64,000 bases of DNA from contig OZ022342.1 in NCBI GenBank assembly GCA_963989245.1, positions 39,732,942 through 39,796,941 on the forward strand. The letters are read 5' to 3'. The notes under the pieces are model-generated. The model ran no database searches, had not been told where the DNA came from, and saw only the letters and a program-made list of their open reading frames with translations. The translations under genes were made by a program, and so were the position numbers. The stretch's first letter is position 1; each line of letters begins with the position of its first letter. Positions 1 through 11,199 of the stretch are shown piece after piece. This DNA is from Nansenia antarctica. Lineage: Eukaryota > Chordata > Actinopteri > Argentiniformes > Microstomatidae.

Positions 1-552
1 TGGCTAGATATTTTCATGTAGCACTGTGACTGTGCCTATCTGTGGATTATTATTTATAAATAGTGGTCTATATTTATATAGTGGTCTAAATGTTTACGCC
101 TTTGGTTGTATTGTCTGAACGAACATTGATTGGGAGACATACTGTACAGTTTATCATTTTCATAACTGTCTGCACATATACATATCTTATTTTGATTGTT
201 ATTGTAGCCTATATATAAACACAAATATCAGTCTTATGCACTGTGTCTCATTCAGCACTGAAGCCTGAATTTGAGCACAGTGTGTGCCCCCTTGCTACCT
301 CTGCTGATATAAAAGAGAATTGCAGGCTTGGAGAAAAAGATGGTAGCCACAAATACACAGACACACACAGAAATACTGCTAAAACGCTTTATACTAACTC
401 GATTTTGAAAATGTAAAAATGCTGGGTGGTAGAACGCACATATCTAGGAAAAGTCATGAAAGGAGGGTCCTGAAATGTGATCGAGTGCAAAGGTAGAATT
501 TCTTTTGTACTCACTGGTGCTGTTTAACACCTCACGGCTGTTCTAGTGTTAA
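1..552. mobile_element. piggyBac-like non-autonomous element, one end
   Basis: The segment ends at 549-552 with TTAA preceded by GGCTGTTCTAGTG. Read from the other strand this is TTAACACTAGAACAGCC, the type of end seen in piggyBac/Looper-like elements, which duplicate TTAA. The other end lies before base 1. No transposase frame is visible. A second copy of the same end lies at 54270-54473, and both copies share an internal stretch beginning TAGCCTATATATAAACAC (about 203 here). The empty target site is visible in a paralogous repeat at 7836-7839. Assignment is from the ends and target site only. Confidence 0.65.
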
Positions 553-970
553 ACAGCTATTTCTCAGGATTGGGATTTCAGGGGTACGAACATTCAAATA
601 CGCGTGTTGTCTTAATTTTTTCCAATTTCAATGTATGACACATCATTTGAAAGCTTACAATCTGTAGTTTCAGACTATATACAACACAGAAAAATTACTT
701 TGGCACCTGGTTGGTCAAAACACTGGCTGGTGTCACATATTTGTTGACTCATTAGCCATTTCATCAGAGACCCCTGCTGGGGAGGGGAATTGTGGGGTGT
801 GTGTGTGTGTGTGTGGGGGGGGGGATGTCTGGGGGGGATATATATATAAATTGAAAAGAAGAGAGCGCACACCGCAGAAGATCTAGGCAAGGTGCAACGG
901 AGCAAATTCCAATTGAAAGAAATGTCTTTCAAAAGGGGATAGATATATACCGGTACCCAGAAGACATAGA
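553..970 (+). repeat. dispersed repeat F1, copy a
   Basis: This block is nearly identical by eye to 7840-8250. Its first half is also recognisable at 24540-24731, 38930-39200 and, inverted, 59003-59152. The conserved core reads TTTCAATGTATGACACATCA and then GAAAGCTTACAATCTGTAGT. It contains a GT/G-run (about 797-830). Here the block runs straight into the Polinton-like gene fossil at 987. It encodes nothing I recognise. Confidence 0.75.
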
Positions 971-986
971 CCCAGATAGCTGCAAT

Positions 987-2030
987 ATGTCTTTTAAAAT
1001 CCAATTAGCAAAGCTTATTCGTTTAAACAGTTTAAATTCAGAAGTTGCTTTGACAGAAATGAGTTACCCTAACACCAGTAGCTTGAGCCTAAACACAATT
1101 CATTGACCACCCACTATCAGTGGACGGGTCTCCAGCAAGTGTGGGAAATTCCTCAGAGAGATTATGAAAATTCGGAAGAGTTAGTCACGACTATTAACTT
1201 GATTATGGGGATCGGAGGATTCAAATTTATGATTTTAAGAAATCAAGTTCATGCAGTCATATCTGACGATCTAAAAAATAGGGTTTTCCAAGAGGGGCTT
1301 GAACGTGCTTTGAAAGGATTCGTCCCTAATCCTGGCTTTAAAGAGGTGAAGCGTTTCAAAGATTCCAACATTACAATAGCTGTACGTGCTACAGGGAAAT
1401 TAGCAGTGATTTTTCGGGTTAATTCCTGGAATTTACACGACAGAAAACAAATTCCCTCATCCTCCAGATATAAGCGGTGGCTTTCATCACTTATTCGTAC
1501 TACTCACGGGTGGGTAATACACAAGCTCAGTTCATTCGAATTGTACCACTCAAAAGGAAAACGCCAGGAGCAGTTACTATCATATATCAGGGACCTAACT
1601 ATTTAACGGTTGGTCGAGAGGATTTCGAAGACATCTCTGTCGAAAAACAGATCAGGGCGACCCTGTTTACTTTCAATTCGGTGAGGTGGTTCTCACTCTA
1701 CACTTTAGACCCCGCCACTATGCACTCTCACAATTCCGATTCCCTGAGGTACGTGAATTATTATTCAGCAGAAGCCGGGGGGGAGCTTACACGGCTTCTC
1801 AGGATCAGCTCAACAGTATGGCCGTGGAATAGGGAGTCTTTTCAGAGGGATATTTTGCATGGCGGCCCCTCTATTCCGTAGTGCTTTTAATTTAGCAAAA
1901 CCTCATATAAAAACAGTTTCCGGAGATGGTGAAGGATGTCAGTGGGGCAGCAGTGTCTGGACTTTTAATAGAATCAGACACGTGGTGGATGACCTTTTGA
2001 CCCTAACCATCCATCAAAACTCACATTCCT
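987..2030 (+). pseudogene. Polinton/adintovirus-type penton, then minor-capsid start (fossil)
   Basis: Three reading frames carry successive parts of one protein. Frame 3 starts at ATG 987 and shows EVALTEMSYPN before a TGA at 1105. Frame 2 (1103-1606; TTG is its first possible start) shows YENSEELVTTIN. After about 1600 the signal moves between frame 1 and frame 3, where GEVVLTLHFRP is readable near 1680-1712. This order (valine-alanine-leucine/tyrosine-proline segment, then glutamate-leucine...isoleucine-asparagine, then a C-terminal leucine-histidine-phenylalanine-arginine strand) is how I know Polinton penton proteins. From about 1857 a second frame resembles the start of the glycine-rich minor capsid protein. 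At least three frameshifts and several stops make it a pseudogene. No integrase, ATPase, protease or major capsid gene is seen nearby. Confidence 0.6.
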
Positions 2031-4550
2031 GAGTGTCACAAAGTAGGGTCCATTCACTACTAACATCATTTCTCATTACCTGAGTGCAGTGTGTGTGTCC
2101 ACACAGCGCCTTCTTGTCCCACGAGTCACCTCACACTCATTCTCTTCTTCTGGAGGAGGAGCAAGAGGGGGAGGCAAGGCTTAACGCACACATTTACACA
2201 CATGCACATGCACATGCACACGCACACACACACACACGCAGACACGCATTCAGATCATTACAAAAAATACATGAACACATAAAAATCACGGATGAGAATG
2301 TGTTGTGTTTAAATATAGCACAGTACAGAGAGAGCGAGAGAGATTGTGTGTGTGTGTGCGTGCGTGCGTGCGTGTACTGTATGTATGTGGTTTCTCCGAA
2401 AGAGCATGAGATTGCACCTCAGTTACGGTCCCAGTGGGTGTCGACATAAATGTATTGACACTCAGTATTTCTCCAAGACGAAGGGAATGCATGTGCAATC
2501 AATGGTGAATCAATAACAATGTTTAGCACTGCACACACACTAAAGAAACTAAGCAGGACTTTTGCCTGAGCATTACGAGGCATGATGTAATGAGCATGAC
2601 GAATGCCCCCTGCAAACTCCCATTCGCTTTTTCCACAAACACTGCTTTCCAAAGCGTTTCAGGCCTCTGGATATTCACCATTTATGCTTACACGACACAT
2701 GGAAAAAGGAGTAGTTCGCTATCTTAGTGCGTCTCTTCGCAGAATCAACACTGAGATACACCAACTTAGCTTTTAGATGAGGTGTGCATTTGCAATAAAT
2801 GGTTGCAGCGATTGCACCGTTGCTTCTAGCGAACTGTACTACTGAAGGTGATGATGAGGGCGGTGTGGAGTGACTTTCTGCACTGTGTGTGGGTGGTTGG
2901 TGCATGGAGCACCGCTTAAAATAGACCTTCTCTACTCGCTCTCTCTTCTTGACAGCAGGGAGCTAAAAGACTGGGAAAACACCTCGACACTGAACTAGGG
3001 TTCAAAGGAAACAGACCAGAAAACAGATTTGAAACTGAGGACAGGGATGGGAAGGGGGGGGGGGCAAACAAGTGAAGGGAGCAGGGTGGCCTAAAGGTCA
3101 AAGCATGCATCACAAGATTGCAAAGATGTTTAAGTGAAACAGTGCCCAAGGTGGTCAAATTATATGTCAAACTAATTCAGGTCATATCATCATATCATTA
3201 TATTCAATGGACCCAAAACCATTGTCATAGTGTAAACAATGTAAACCAAGTGATATTTTGGTCAATATAATCAGCAGATGGTGACTTGAAGGAATAAAGA
3301 ACGAAGGAGCAAAAGAGTGAAATGCATTGCCTGGAAAGAGATTTACTAAGGGGCGCAGTCATTAAAATAAGATTCTGATTCTGATTTCTCACAATCCAGG
3401 ACCGCTCGGTTCTTGAGAACCTACTTAACTTTAGATGACTTTGAATTCCGATATATTCAGCGGGTGAAAATGAATCATTCCTCACCCTGGATTGATGTTA
3501 GCACATGCCGTCATTGTTAATCTACACACCAAAGTCGAAACTTGAACAGTCAGCAAAAAGGTGCTGGGTTGTGTGTCATTCCTCCCCTCCCCTCCCCTTC
3601 CCCCAACCTCAGCACACATCCTCCCAGTGCTTAAGATAAGTGACAAGACATCAGAGCCAAAGAAGTGCTTTAATGCCAGAGGATAACTCTGACTGAGCGT
3701 GGGAGGATGGCTGTGTGTGTGTGCGTGTGTGTGCGGGCGTGTGCGCACGTGTTTGAGTGGCTTTTTATCCTCTAATGTGTGTGTATGCGTACGTGGAGCG
3801 TGCGTGCCTGTCTCTGCGTGTAAGGTTATACTTCACTCTGAGTGACAGATGACATCACCGCGTCAGCCCCCCCCACCCCCCCCTTGTTGGGTGGGCAGGG
3901 TGCCAGCCCTAGTGCCTTCCTCTCCTTTTTTAACAACAGCCCCTATCCCTCAGCCTCCTCCACATCAGCAATCTTTGCTGAGTCATCACCACAGACCTAA
4001 CGGGAAGCAGGCGTGCAGGTGAGGAGGGGGGTGGGGGTCTGATGAGTGGCTACAGAGAGGGGGGGTCACTGAGCCCCTCTCAATCAATAATGTCCCCCCC
4101 CCTATACCCTCCCTAAGGGGCGTTGACGGTGCAAATGAACTGTGATCCAGGAGGCTAGATTATGACAGGCGCTAACTTTATTATGAAGCCCCGTTGGCCT
4201 CCGTGAGAGTGTGGTTTAAAGTTGACCCCTTAATGGACACATCTTTTTTACTTGGTGTAATTTGGACTTACAGCTTTACCTGCTGTAATGGGGTCCCGGG
4301 CAGCTTTGGCTTAATTACCAGTCCATTCAAACAGGGGTGGGGGTGCGATCGAGATGAGAGAGCGTTTCCATCGGGGGCAGTGGCTGTATGTGGAGGTGTG
4401 GCATAATGCTTCTGTAATACTGACACAAGCTGTCCTTTTTAACATGTGTCAGCACAACTCCACCGAAACGATCAATACTTTTGCCAATGCATCCGTTAAG
4501 GTGATATCAGTGATTCTTTATGACAAATGTTACTCCTATGACCCTTTAGG
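2031..4550. other. no gene recognised; low-complexity tracts
   Basis: ORFs here are short and none resembles a known family. The stretch holds a CA-rich run (about 2193-2240), a GT run (about 2346-2375), a G-run (about 3052-3064), a LINE-like 3' tail (about 3349-3395, repeated GATTCT), GT-rich DNA (3712-3800) and C-runs (about 3866-3890 and 4095-4102). Much of it looks like single-copy intergenic DNA. Confidence 0.5.
3976..3986 (+). promoter_or_regulatory. possible MARE/NF-E2-type site
   Basis: TGCTGAGTCAT matches the extended AP-1 (MARE half-site) consensus bound by Maf/NF-E2/Nrf heterodimers. A CRE-like TGACATCACCG lies about 130 bp upstream (3845-3860). A single 11-bp match in a 64-kb window can occur by chance, and no promoter or gene is visible beside it. 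Confidence 0.2.
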
Positions 4551-4554
4551 TAGG

Positions 4555-5035
4555 TACATTTACATCTTTTTTTTGCCATTTAGCAGATGCCTTGATCCAA
4601 AGCGACTTACAATAAATACATTTGACTAAGCAAGTGAATCATCTAATCATCAGTCATAATCTATGCTCGAAAAAAGCAAACTATGCTCAGGGGCAATAAT
4701 AATGCTAGAAGTATTATTTTTGTATTATTATTACTATTATTTACTGTAGAGAAACAGTACAAGATAGGGAATGACTTTTCAGTCCTGACAGTAGTGGGAA
4801 GCTCGTTCCACCAGCAGGGCGCCAGGACAGTGAAATGCTGTGACCAGGTAGCGTGACTGCTGCCTCCACATAGAGGCGGTGGTCGACCAGCAGAGGAGGA
4901 AGAGCGGACTGACCGTTGCTTGCAGGTAGGAAGGGGCTGTTCAATTTGCCCCCCGGTAGATGAGCACCAGGGTCTGATACGAGCTGCTACCGGGAGCCAG
5001 TGAAGGGTGTGAAGGAGAGAATTGGGGGAGGTTGA
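4555..5035 (-). mobile_element. L2-type LINE, 3' fragment
   Basis: On the minus strand this encodes the end of an L2 ORF2, with LHWLPVAARI, RSVRSSSSAGR and WWNELPTTVRTE in order. It then runs into the typical L2 tail, whose reverse complement is visible at 4556-4615 (GCCATTTAGCAGATGCC). It is 5'-truncated and internally shortened compared with the copy at 45375-46425. There are no catalytic domains. Confidence 0.8.
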
Positions 5036-5601
5036 ACACATTTGGGGAGGTTCAACCCGATTGATTTTTCATTACATGGATATAAGATATTGGAATAGTT
5101 TGACCGTTTTATACATTCTATCTTATGGGCTGATTACGAGGGTATTACAACAGCAAACTGCAAGCAAAGGGTTATGCCATTTTAGGATTGCAAACATTTA
5201 CGAGAATTATGACAGCATGACTCTTGTCTAACGCTATGTGTAATTGTAAATGTGAGTTGGCCTACCGTTCTGGGTGAACAACGTGGTACATTCCACTTAT
5301 TAAAAGTTACTGGGAGACAGTTTATCAACAAGACAACTCTGAAAAGTGTAGATTTATAGTGTATAACGTCACCTGAGTGTGGTATGTTTGTCTGCTGCTC
5401 TGCGGTCCAAGACGAGGTTTGTAGACAAAAAGCAGTACAGATTGTGCAGCTGTAATATCAAACCTTACTAGGTTGTTACTGAACAAATTATTTAAGGGCA
5501 GTCAATTAAGCAAAATGTGTGTGGTTAGTTTTACAAGCTGCAACACCACACTTATCACATTGTAAAGTGGTGGGCTGGCCTACTGTAACCAACCCTGGCC
5601 C
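5036..5601. other. no feature recognised
   Basis: AT-rich DNA between the L2 fragment and the minisatellite. The only ORF (5022-5231) is short and without similarity I can name. Confidence 0.5.
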
Positions 5602-6161
5602 CAGCTGAAGCATAGAGACCTTCAGCACCATGGACCCAGCTGAAGCATAGAGACCTTCAGCACCATGGACCCATCTGAAGCATAGAGACCTTCAGCACCA
5701 TGGACCCATCTGAAGCATAGAGACCTTCAGCACCATGGACCCATCTGAAGCATAGAGACCTTCAGCACCATGGACCCAGCTGAAGCATAGAGACCTTCAG
5801 CACCATGGACCCAGCTGAAGCATAGAGACCTTCAGCACCATGGACCCAGCTGAAGCATAGAGACCTTCAGCACCATGGACCCATCTGAAGCATAGAGACC
5901 TTCAGCACCATGGACCCAGCTGAAGCATAGAGACCTTCAGCACCATGGACCCATCTGAAGCATAGAGACCTTCAGCACCATGGACCCATCTGAAGCATAG
6001 AGACCTTCAGCACCATGGACCCAGCTAAAGCATAGAGACCTTCAGCACCATGGACCCATCTGAAGCATAGAGACCTTCAGCACCATGGACCCATCTGAAG
6101 CATAGAGACCTTCAGCACCATGGACCCAGCTGAAGCATAGAGACCTTCAGCCCCATGGACA
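5602..6161. repeat. 35-bp minisatellite, 16 units
   Basis: Sixteen head-to-tail units of 35 bp run without spacers. Each unit contains CATAGAGACCTTCAGCACCA and ends in ATGGACCC. Two variants alternate, CAGCTGAAG (A) and CATCTGAAG (T), in the order A A T T T A A A T A T T A T T A; unit 13 has CAGCTAAAG. In A units GCTGAAG pairs with CTTCAGC nine bases later, so each unit can form a small hairpin. The period is not a multiple of three and stops occur in every frame. Confidence 0.95.
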
Positions 6162-6377
6162 GAGGCCGCCACGCCCGTGGGGCAGTGTCATAGCGGGAGG
6201 GTACCCTCCCAGCGCACAGCTGCCCCTGCGCTAGGCAATCAAGCGGGTCGCTACGTGGTGCGCACCCCGGGCCAATTCACCTATCGCTAAGCCACGCCCC
6301 CTTTGAAAACTCTGACAAACAAACAACGCTTCACTGACAGTGACTGACTGACCGACCGTGACTGAATGACATTCAAT

Positions 6378-7196
6378 CAGTGGAGGCTCCTCCATAGAGG
6401 TGGAGGAGGCCTGGCCTCCCCAATAATTTGAGAGAAGAGAGAGAGATTTTAAAAAGCAATAATTATATATATTTTTTTTATTTATTTAACAAAAAACATA
6501 TTTATTTTATTTTATATTAATATTATTTATTAATATTATTTCCGTTTTGTTCATAAATCTTTTCCATGGCTAAAACCCAATATTGCAATTGTAAAGCACC
6601 TACAGGCCAGAATCCCTATCCGTTTCTATTGAGGGAGGCCAGGCCTCCCCTAGGAAAGTGGTTTCTCATAGAAGTCAATGTAATGCAATTTTTTTCATGG
6701 CAATATGTGATTGGCCAAATCACTGAAAATGGGTGGGCAGAGGAGGCCTGGCCTCCGTGTAGTACCTTTTTCCGCCACACGCGTGTATGAGTGCTGTTCT
6801 GCAGGATAAATATTAGAAATGGATGAAGTATTGTTCTGAATTGTATGTTGTGTGTCTGATTGACATAGTGTTTGAGTGCTTTTGACATGTCATTGATTGT
6901 ATGTAGTATGTTGTGGTGAATGTTGTGAGCCTGAGCAGAAGGGACAATAGCTGCTGCAGGCGGACCAGAGATTCATGCCAATTGTTTTGTTTATTTGATG
7001 ACCCATTGTGCAGGCAATAAAAGCTGCTTCATCCACCATCCTGAGAGTGTCCCAATCCCTTCAGTACCGCCAAACACAAATTAATAATTTTTTAACAAAG
7101 ACAGATAAGAAGAACAGGGAACATTCCATCGCGAGTGAAGCGAGCAAGCGGAAAAAAATTGGCCTCCTCAATTCTGGAAGTCACCAGCCTCCACTG
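6378..7196. mobile_element. hAT element, non-autonomous (819 bp)
   Basis: The element begins CAGTGGAGGCT and ends AGCCTCCACTG, a perfect inverted terminal repeat. It is flanked by an exact 8-bp duplication, CATTCAAT, at 6370-6377 and 7197-7204. Inside are three copies of a GAGGCCTGGCCTCC-like palindrome (about 6406, 6635 and 6741). A frame from 7008 reads like the start of a transposase (QTQINNFLTKTDKK followed by a basic patch), but no catalytic or BED domain is present. Confidence 0.9.
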
Positions 7197-7204
7197 CATT
7201 CAAT

Positions 7205-7585
7205 GACTTACAATGGCGGGAGTTGGCAAATTTCAGATTCATGATTTACCACAGCAAGTAATAGACATGTTTTTTTTTAAAGATGACAAGAATATTTTGT
7301 CTAGAAGCTTTTCACCATCAGATATTAGCGAATTGTTTGTCTGAGTTTTCTGCTTGTAGTGACTTTTGCTGTGATATGATTGGACAATTTCTATTTCGGG
7401 GTGTGGCTTAGAGATAGGTCCATTAACTGAAGCAGGCGCACCTGCACCTCAAGCAACCAGAGAGAGGCAGTGAGGAGGGACGTGAGCAGACACCGAACGG
7501 CAGGTGAGTGCCGGTTACCGTGCTGTGTTCTGTCTCCCCAGTAACGACCGGGAGAGGCCAGACAAACTGCGACGAATATGCTTTG
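7205..7585. other. no gene recognised
   Basis: Flank between the hAT element and the Tc1-like element. It holds T-runs but no recognisable repeat or coding signal. Confidence 0.45.
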
Positions 7586-8832
7586 TACAGTGGGGTGCAC
7601 AAATGTGGGCAAATGTCAAAATGCCTTTTACAATTAATATATAAGTGAAAAGAAGCAAACCTAACCTCTAAATGGTACAATGTTAAACATTTTATTTTCG
7701 GGAAAATATCCCTTATTTTCAAATCCCAATGTTGACAGGTATGCTCTAGAGTGGCAGTGGTTGGGGGTGGGGTTAACCAGGTGTTGTTACCGCCCATTAC
7801 CTGGCTGTGTGAAGGTGTGAAAAAGAACCAAATCTTTAAACAGCTATTTCTCGGGATTGTGATTTCAGGGGTACGAACATTCAAATACGTGTGTTGTCTT
7901 AATTGTGTCCAATGTCAATGTATGACACATCATTTGAAAGATTACAATCTGTAGTTTCAGACTATATACAACACAGAAAAATTACTTTGGCACCTGGTTG
8001 GTCAAAACACTGGCTGGTGTCACATATTTGTTGACTCATCAGCCATTTCATCAGAGACCCCTGCTGGGGAGGGGAATTGTGGGGTGTGTGTGTGTGTGGG
8101 GGGGGGGTGTCTGGGGGGGATATATATATATACATTGAAAAGAAGAGAGCGCACACCGCAGAAAATCTAGGCAAGGTGCAACGGAGCAAATTCCAATTGA
8201 AAGAAATGTCTTTCAAAAGGGTATAGATATATACCGGTACCCAGAAGATTTTTCCTAGATAAGTATGATTTATGACACCCAGGTCTTTATTATAGTGGAT
8301 TTTGCATTTTCAAAGTTAGGGGCATCATGTGCGTAAAAATGCTTCTACTCATCATGCTGTCGTTCGGCCCCACCTATTCCTAGCGGTCTGACACTTTGTG
8401 GGTTGTTACTAAGCATCCTCTGGTCCGGCCTCTACAAAGGACACCCCCCTAGATCCACCAGAACAAAATATATGCACTTATGAATGTGTACACAGTACCT
8501 TTTATGCATTATTGGGTACAGTACCTGTTTGTGCCCACAGGAGGCGCCCTTTAATATTATGGGCTATTTTGGGGCTTTCTTGCGCCCTGAGTATACTCCC
8601 TTGGACGGGTCACCCTTGGGACTAGGAGCACCGTGTCAGGACAAGTGCTTTTAAAACACCAATGATGCCCCGGGTCAATTTGACCCGAACAGTACCAAAG
8701 GGACCAAAAAGTGAACATCACACAAGGATTAACGTTGTAGCATTTAGTGTTCACGTTTGCTTTCAGTCACTTGGAGATTAATTGTAACAGACATTTAAAC
8801 CAGGGGTGCCCACATTTTTGCACCCCGCTGTA
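7586..8832. mobile_element. Tc1/mariner-like element, no transposase
   Basis: The left end TACAGTGGGGTGCACAAATG and the right end, whose reverse complement starts TACAGCGGGGTGCAAAAATG, form imperfect inverted ends starting at TA, as in Tc1/mariner elements. The interior contains F1 copy b (7755-8250) and unrelated sequence, including a palindrome GGGTCAATTTGACCC (about 8671-8685). No DDE transposase frame is present. It may be a non-autonomous element or a composite. Confidence 0.6.
7755..8250 (+). repeat. dispersed repeat F1, copy b
   Basis: Near-duplicate of 553-970 in the same orientation about 7.28 kb away, extended upstream by GGGGTTAACCAGGTGTTGTT and CCCATTACCTGGCTGTGTGA. The latter is shared with 38950-39000 and, inverted, with 63700-63770. 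At 7836-7839 it keeps an unbroken TTAA exactly where copy a is joined to the piggyBac-like element. Confidence 0.8.
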
Positions 8833-9003
8833 AGTAGCTACAACATGTATACATGTATGTGTATGTGTAGCTGGGTTTCCGTTAACCGGCAATTACCGGT
8901 CTTTGTCCGGTAAAATTTGGTGAAGTCCGACACATTGAAAAGTCGTCGGACATATTGTCCGGTGAAAATAATTCCCTTTGAATACAATTCGCTAAAGCTG
9001 GCT

Positions 9004-9143
9004 GGGTGCGTTCGTAAACACGCTCTGGAAATCCGATCAGCACTCGCGGAACGCCTCTCGTCCAATCGAACGACTCGGTCGCTCTGTGACATCGAAGCCA
9101 GCGTGCGCTTCGGCGCTCTCAGAGCGTGTTTACGAACGCACCC
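9004..9143. mobile_element. 140-bp palindromic MITE, copy 1
   Basis: Perfect 23-bp terminal arms start GGGTGCGTTCGTAAACACGC and end in the reverse complement. The interior is partly self-complementary (GAGCGTGTTTACG against the left arm). Related copies are at 44003-44140 and 58503-58639. No clear target duplication is visible. Confidence 0.8.
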
Positions 9144-9339
9144 CTAGAAGTTTCCAGCCAGCTAGCTGAAGCTGCTACACACACCAGAGCCATGGCGACC
9201 GAACGGCAAGTTAAACAACATACTATAAAAGTGACATTGTTTTACTCATTACTCATACGTTTGTTGTCATTCGGCGGTGCTAATAGTCGCTTTCTTTTTT
9301 AATTTATTTAATTTATTTTATTTTAGCAGTTTCCCCGAA

Positions 9340-9490
9340 AATTAAGTGTTTGTTTTTATATCACTATTTGCACTTCTGGTTAGATGCTAAACTGCATTTT
9401 GTTGTCTGGTACTTGTACTCTGCAATGACAATAAAATTGAATCTCACCTAATCTAATCTAATCTAATCTAAAATAATCTAAAATAATCCC
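9340..9490 (+). mobile_element. LINE/SINE 3' tail with (AATCT)n
   Basis: CTTGTACTCTGCAATGACAA followed by TAAAATTGAATCT and an AATCT array is the 3' end of a common fish retroelement. A matching tail on the opposite strand lies at 60363-60450. No coding sequence accompanies it. Confidence 0.6.
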
Positions 9491-9758
9491 ATCACTATTA
9501 CTCCCTATTTTCATCAGTGTTTCAATCCTTGAATCTGTGATGGAAATCAAGCAAAGCCACTTCAAGTCTCCCCACCACTGACAGCGCTGGGTGTGCCTTT
9601 CCTTACACTCTCGGTTATTCCCTGTGGATTTAAAAAACGGTGTTTTGGTTTCTATAATGTGGTCTATTCTCAGTGTTGACGAGCAGCTCAGGGGGCTTTG
9701 AGATGGCTAACAGCTAATTAAAGGAGTAATTCCACTCAAAAGGGTAGAAGTAAGATGA

Positions 9759-9759
9759 C

Positions 9760-9815
<56 letters not shown>
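9759..9815. repeat. (GTCT)n microsatellite
   Basis: Uninterrupted GTCT tetranucleotide run of about 14 units. Confidence 0.95.
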
Positions 9816-9820
<5 letters not shown>

Positions 9821-10296
9821 GTCAGTGTGCTGGACTACCTATGACTTCCATGGTACCTGGGAACGCGTTGTCGGAGAGAAACGCCCTCTGTACAAAGGAC
9901 CTACTGACCAAAATCCCTGTTCCCCGTAGCCTACATGCTTGCACTGTTACTGTTCAATAAAATGTTATACATCTAGACATTGTGGTATTTCTTTATATAC
10001 GTATCCCAGACTGCCTATCAATTGTTTCTCAATAAACAGTTATGTTCTTCCCATTGTCATACTCCCGAGCTAAACGAAATGCCTTCCCAACCAGCGAGAC
10101 TTATAGAAATGACGTTGTTTTATTGATTTAAAAAAAAAAAAAGGGTAAAACTGTAAAGAGAAAATAGAAAACTCACATTAATCCCAAACAATTTAACAAA
10201 CTTCAGTTAACGTAATGTGGAGTCCGTTCATTGATCGATGCTGTCTGTTCAGTTCCCAGTGAGGCGCCCGTTCAGCGCTGGACCCGTTCAGCGCTG

Positions 10297-10332
10297 GATT
10301 TGACGCATGGCATAGCGCGCATGCGTCAAATC
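10297..10332. repeat. 13-bp perfect hairpin
   Basis: GATTTGACGCATG and CATGCGTCAAATC are exact reverse complements separated by 10 bases. It follows two copies of GTTCAGCGCTGGA and lies inside the hAT element. Confidence 0.7.
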
Positions 10333-10606
10333 ATGTTATATTATTATATATTATATAGCTCGCATCTAATCGTATCGGATGAGAAATATACATTAAATGG
10401 CATATATAGGCCGCTACACAACAGTAATCACCGCGACAAACAGCTATATTAGATTTGGAGAAAAAAAATATATGATTTTGAAAAAAAAAAAAATATATAT
10501 ATTTTAATATGATGACCGGAATATATCACGTTTGTCCGGTAAATCGAATTCTTCCCGGACACGATGTCCGACGTCAAATTTTTCTAACGGAAACCCTGAT
10601 GTGTAG

Positions 10607-10952
10607 GTGTTTGGGTATGTGTGGTATCTGTGTGGGTGTGTTCAATTCTGTGCTTTTCTGTCTATGTGCATTCATATGTTCATGTAACGTGTGTTAATAC
10701 TGTATGTTTGAGTGGATGCATGTGTTGTGTGTGAGTCTATGTCTAATATGAACCTCATTCAAAACCTTTTCAGCCTCCCCTGCAGCGCAAGGTCTGGTCA
10801 GTGGACACAGGCAGTCTGGGCATGGGCAGAACAGATGTTGCCGTGTCTGGCCTATGTGTTTTGTGGAGACATATGTGGGCCTGACTGGTCAAGCTGTTCT
10901 GGGGTCAGACTGGGACAGGCCCCTCATAAGGTCATTATGATAAAAGCACAAC
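10607..10952. other. no gene recognised
   Basis: GT-rich DNA and a short ORF (10712-10975) without recognisable similarity. Confidence 0.4.
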
Positions 10953-10962
10953 AACTGCTGAG

Positions 10963-11199
10963 CTTAGAACTATAAGGTTCTATCTCCGTTTAGGGTAGTT
11001 CAGAGATATTGAGCGTCAACGGTTTTATAATCCATTATGTTTTGTGAGATGGAACCTTTGTATTTTATTAATTACTAACAAAAAAATGTCAACATTTAAA
11101 AAATAACACCACACAGGCATTAATAAACACCTAATGGATCAGATTATGTAAAAAAACTCACCCAAAATGGAGATAGAACCTTATAATTCTAACGTCACG
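10963..11199. mobile_element. MULE-like MITE (237 bp)
   Basis: Inner inverted repeats share TATAAGGTTCTATCTCC (10970 onward and, inverted, to about 11190). The block is bracketed by a 10-bp direct repeat AACTGCTGAG at 10953-10962 and 11200-11209. A 9-10 bp duplication fits Mutator-like elements better than hAT (8 bp) or Tc1 (TA). No coding capacity. Confidence 0.6.

Larger units (their letters stand above)
8871..10598. mobile_element. hAT element, non-autonomous (1,728 bp), with nested repeats
   Basis: The ends are CTGGGTTTCCGTTA and TAACGGAAACCCTG, flanked by an exact 8-bp duplication ATGTGTAG at 8863-8870 and 10599-10606. The next 60-70 bp inside both ends are rich in CCGG/GTCCGG. Nested inside are a 140-bp palindrome (9004-9143), a LINE tail (9340-9490), a GTCT microsatellite (9759-9815) and a hairpin (10297-10332). 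There is no transposase. Confidence 0.9.

Noticed and set aside
675..1004. 109-aa minus-strand ORF
   Set aside because: It crosses a microsatellite and the F1 repeat; the same frame recurs in the duplicated block at 7962-8216, so it reflects the repeat, not a gene.
5602..6161. CRISPR-like direct repeats
   Set aside because: The 35-bp units are contiguous with no unique spacers and the context is a vertebrate genome; it is a minisatellite.
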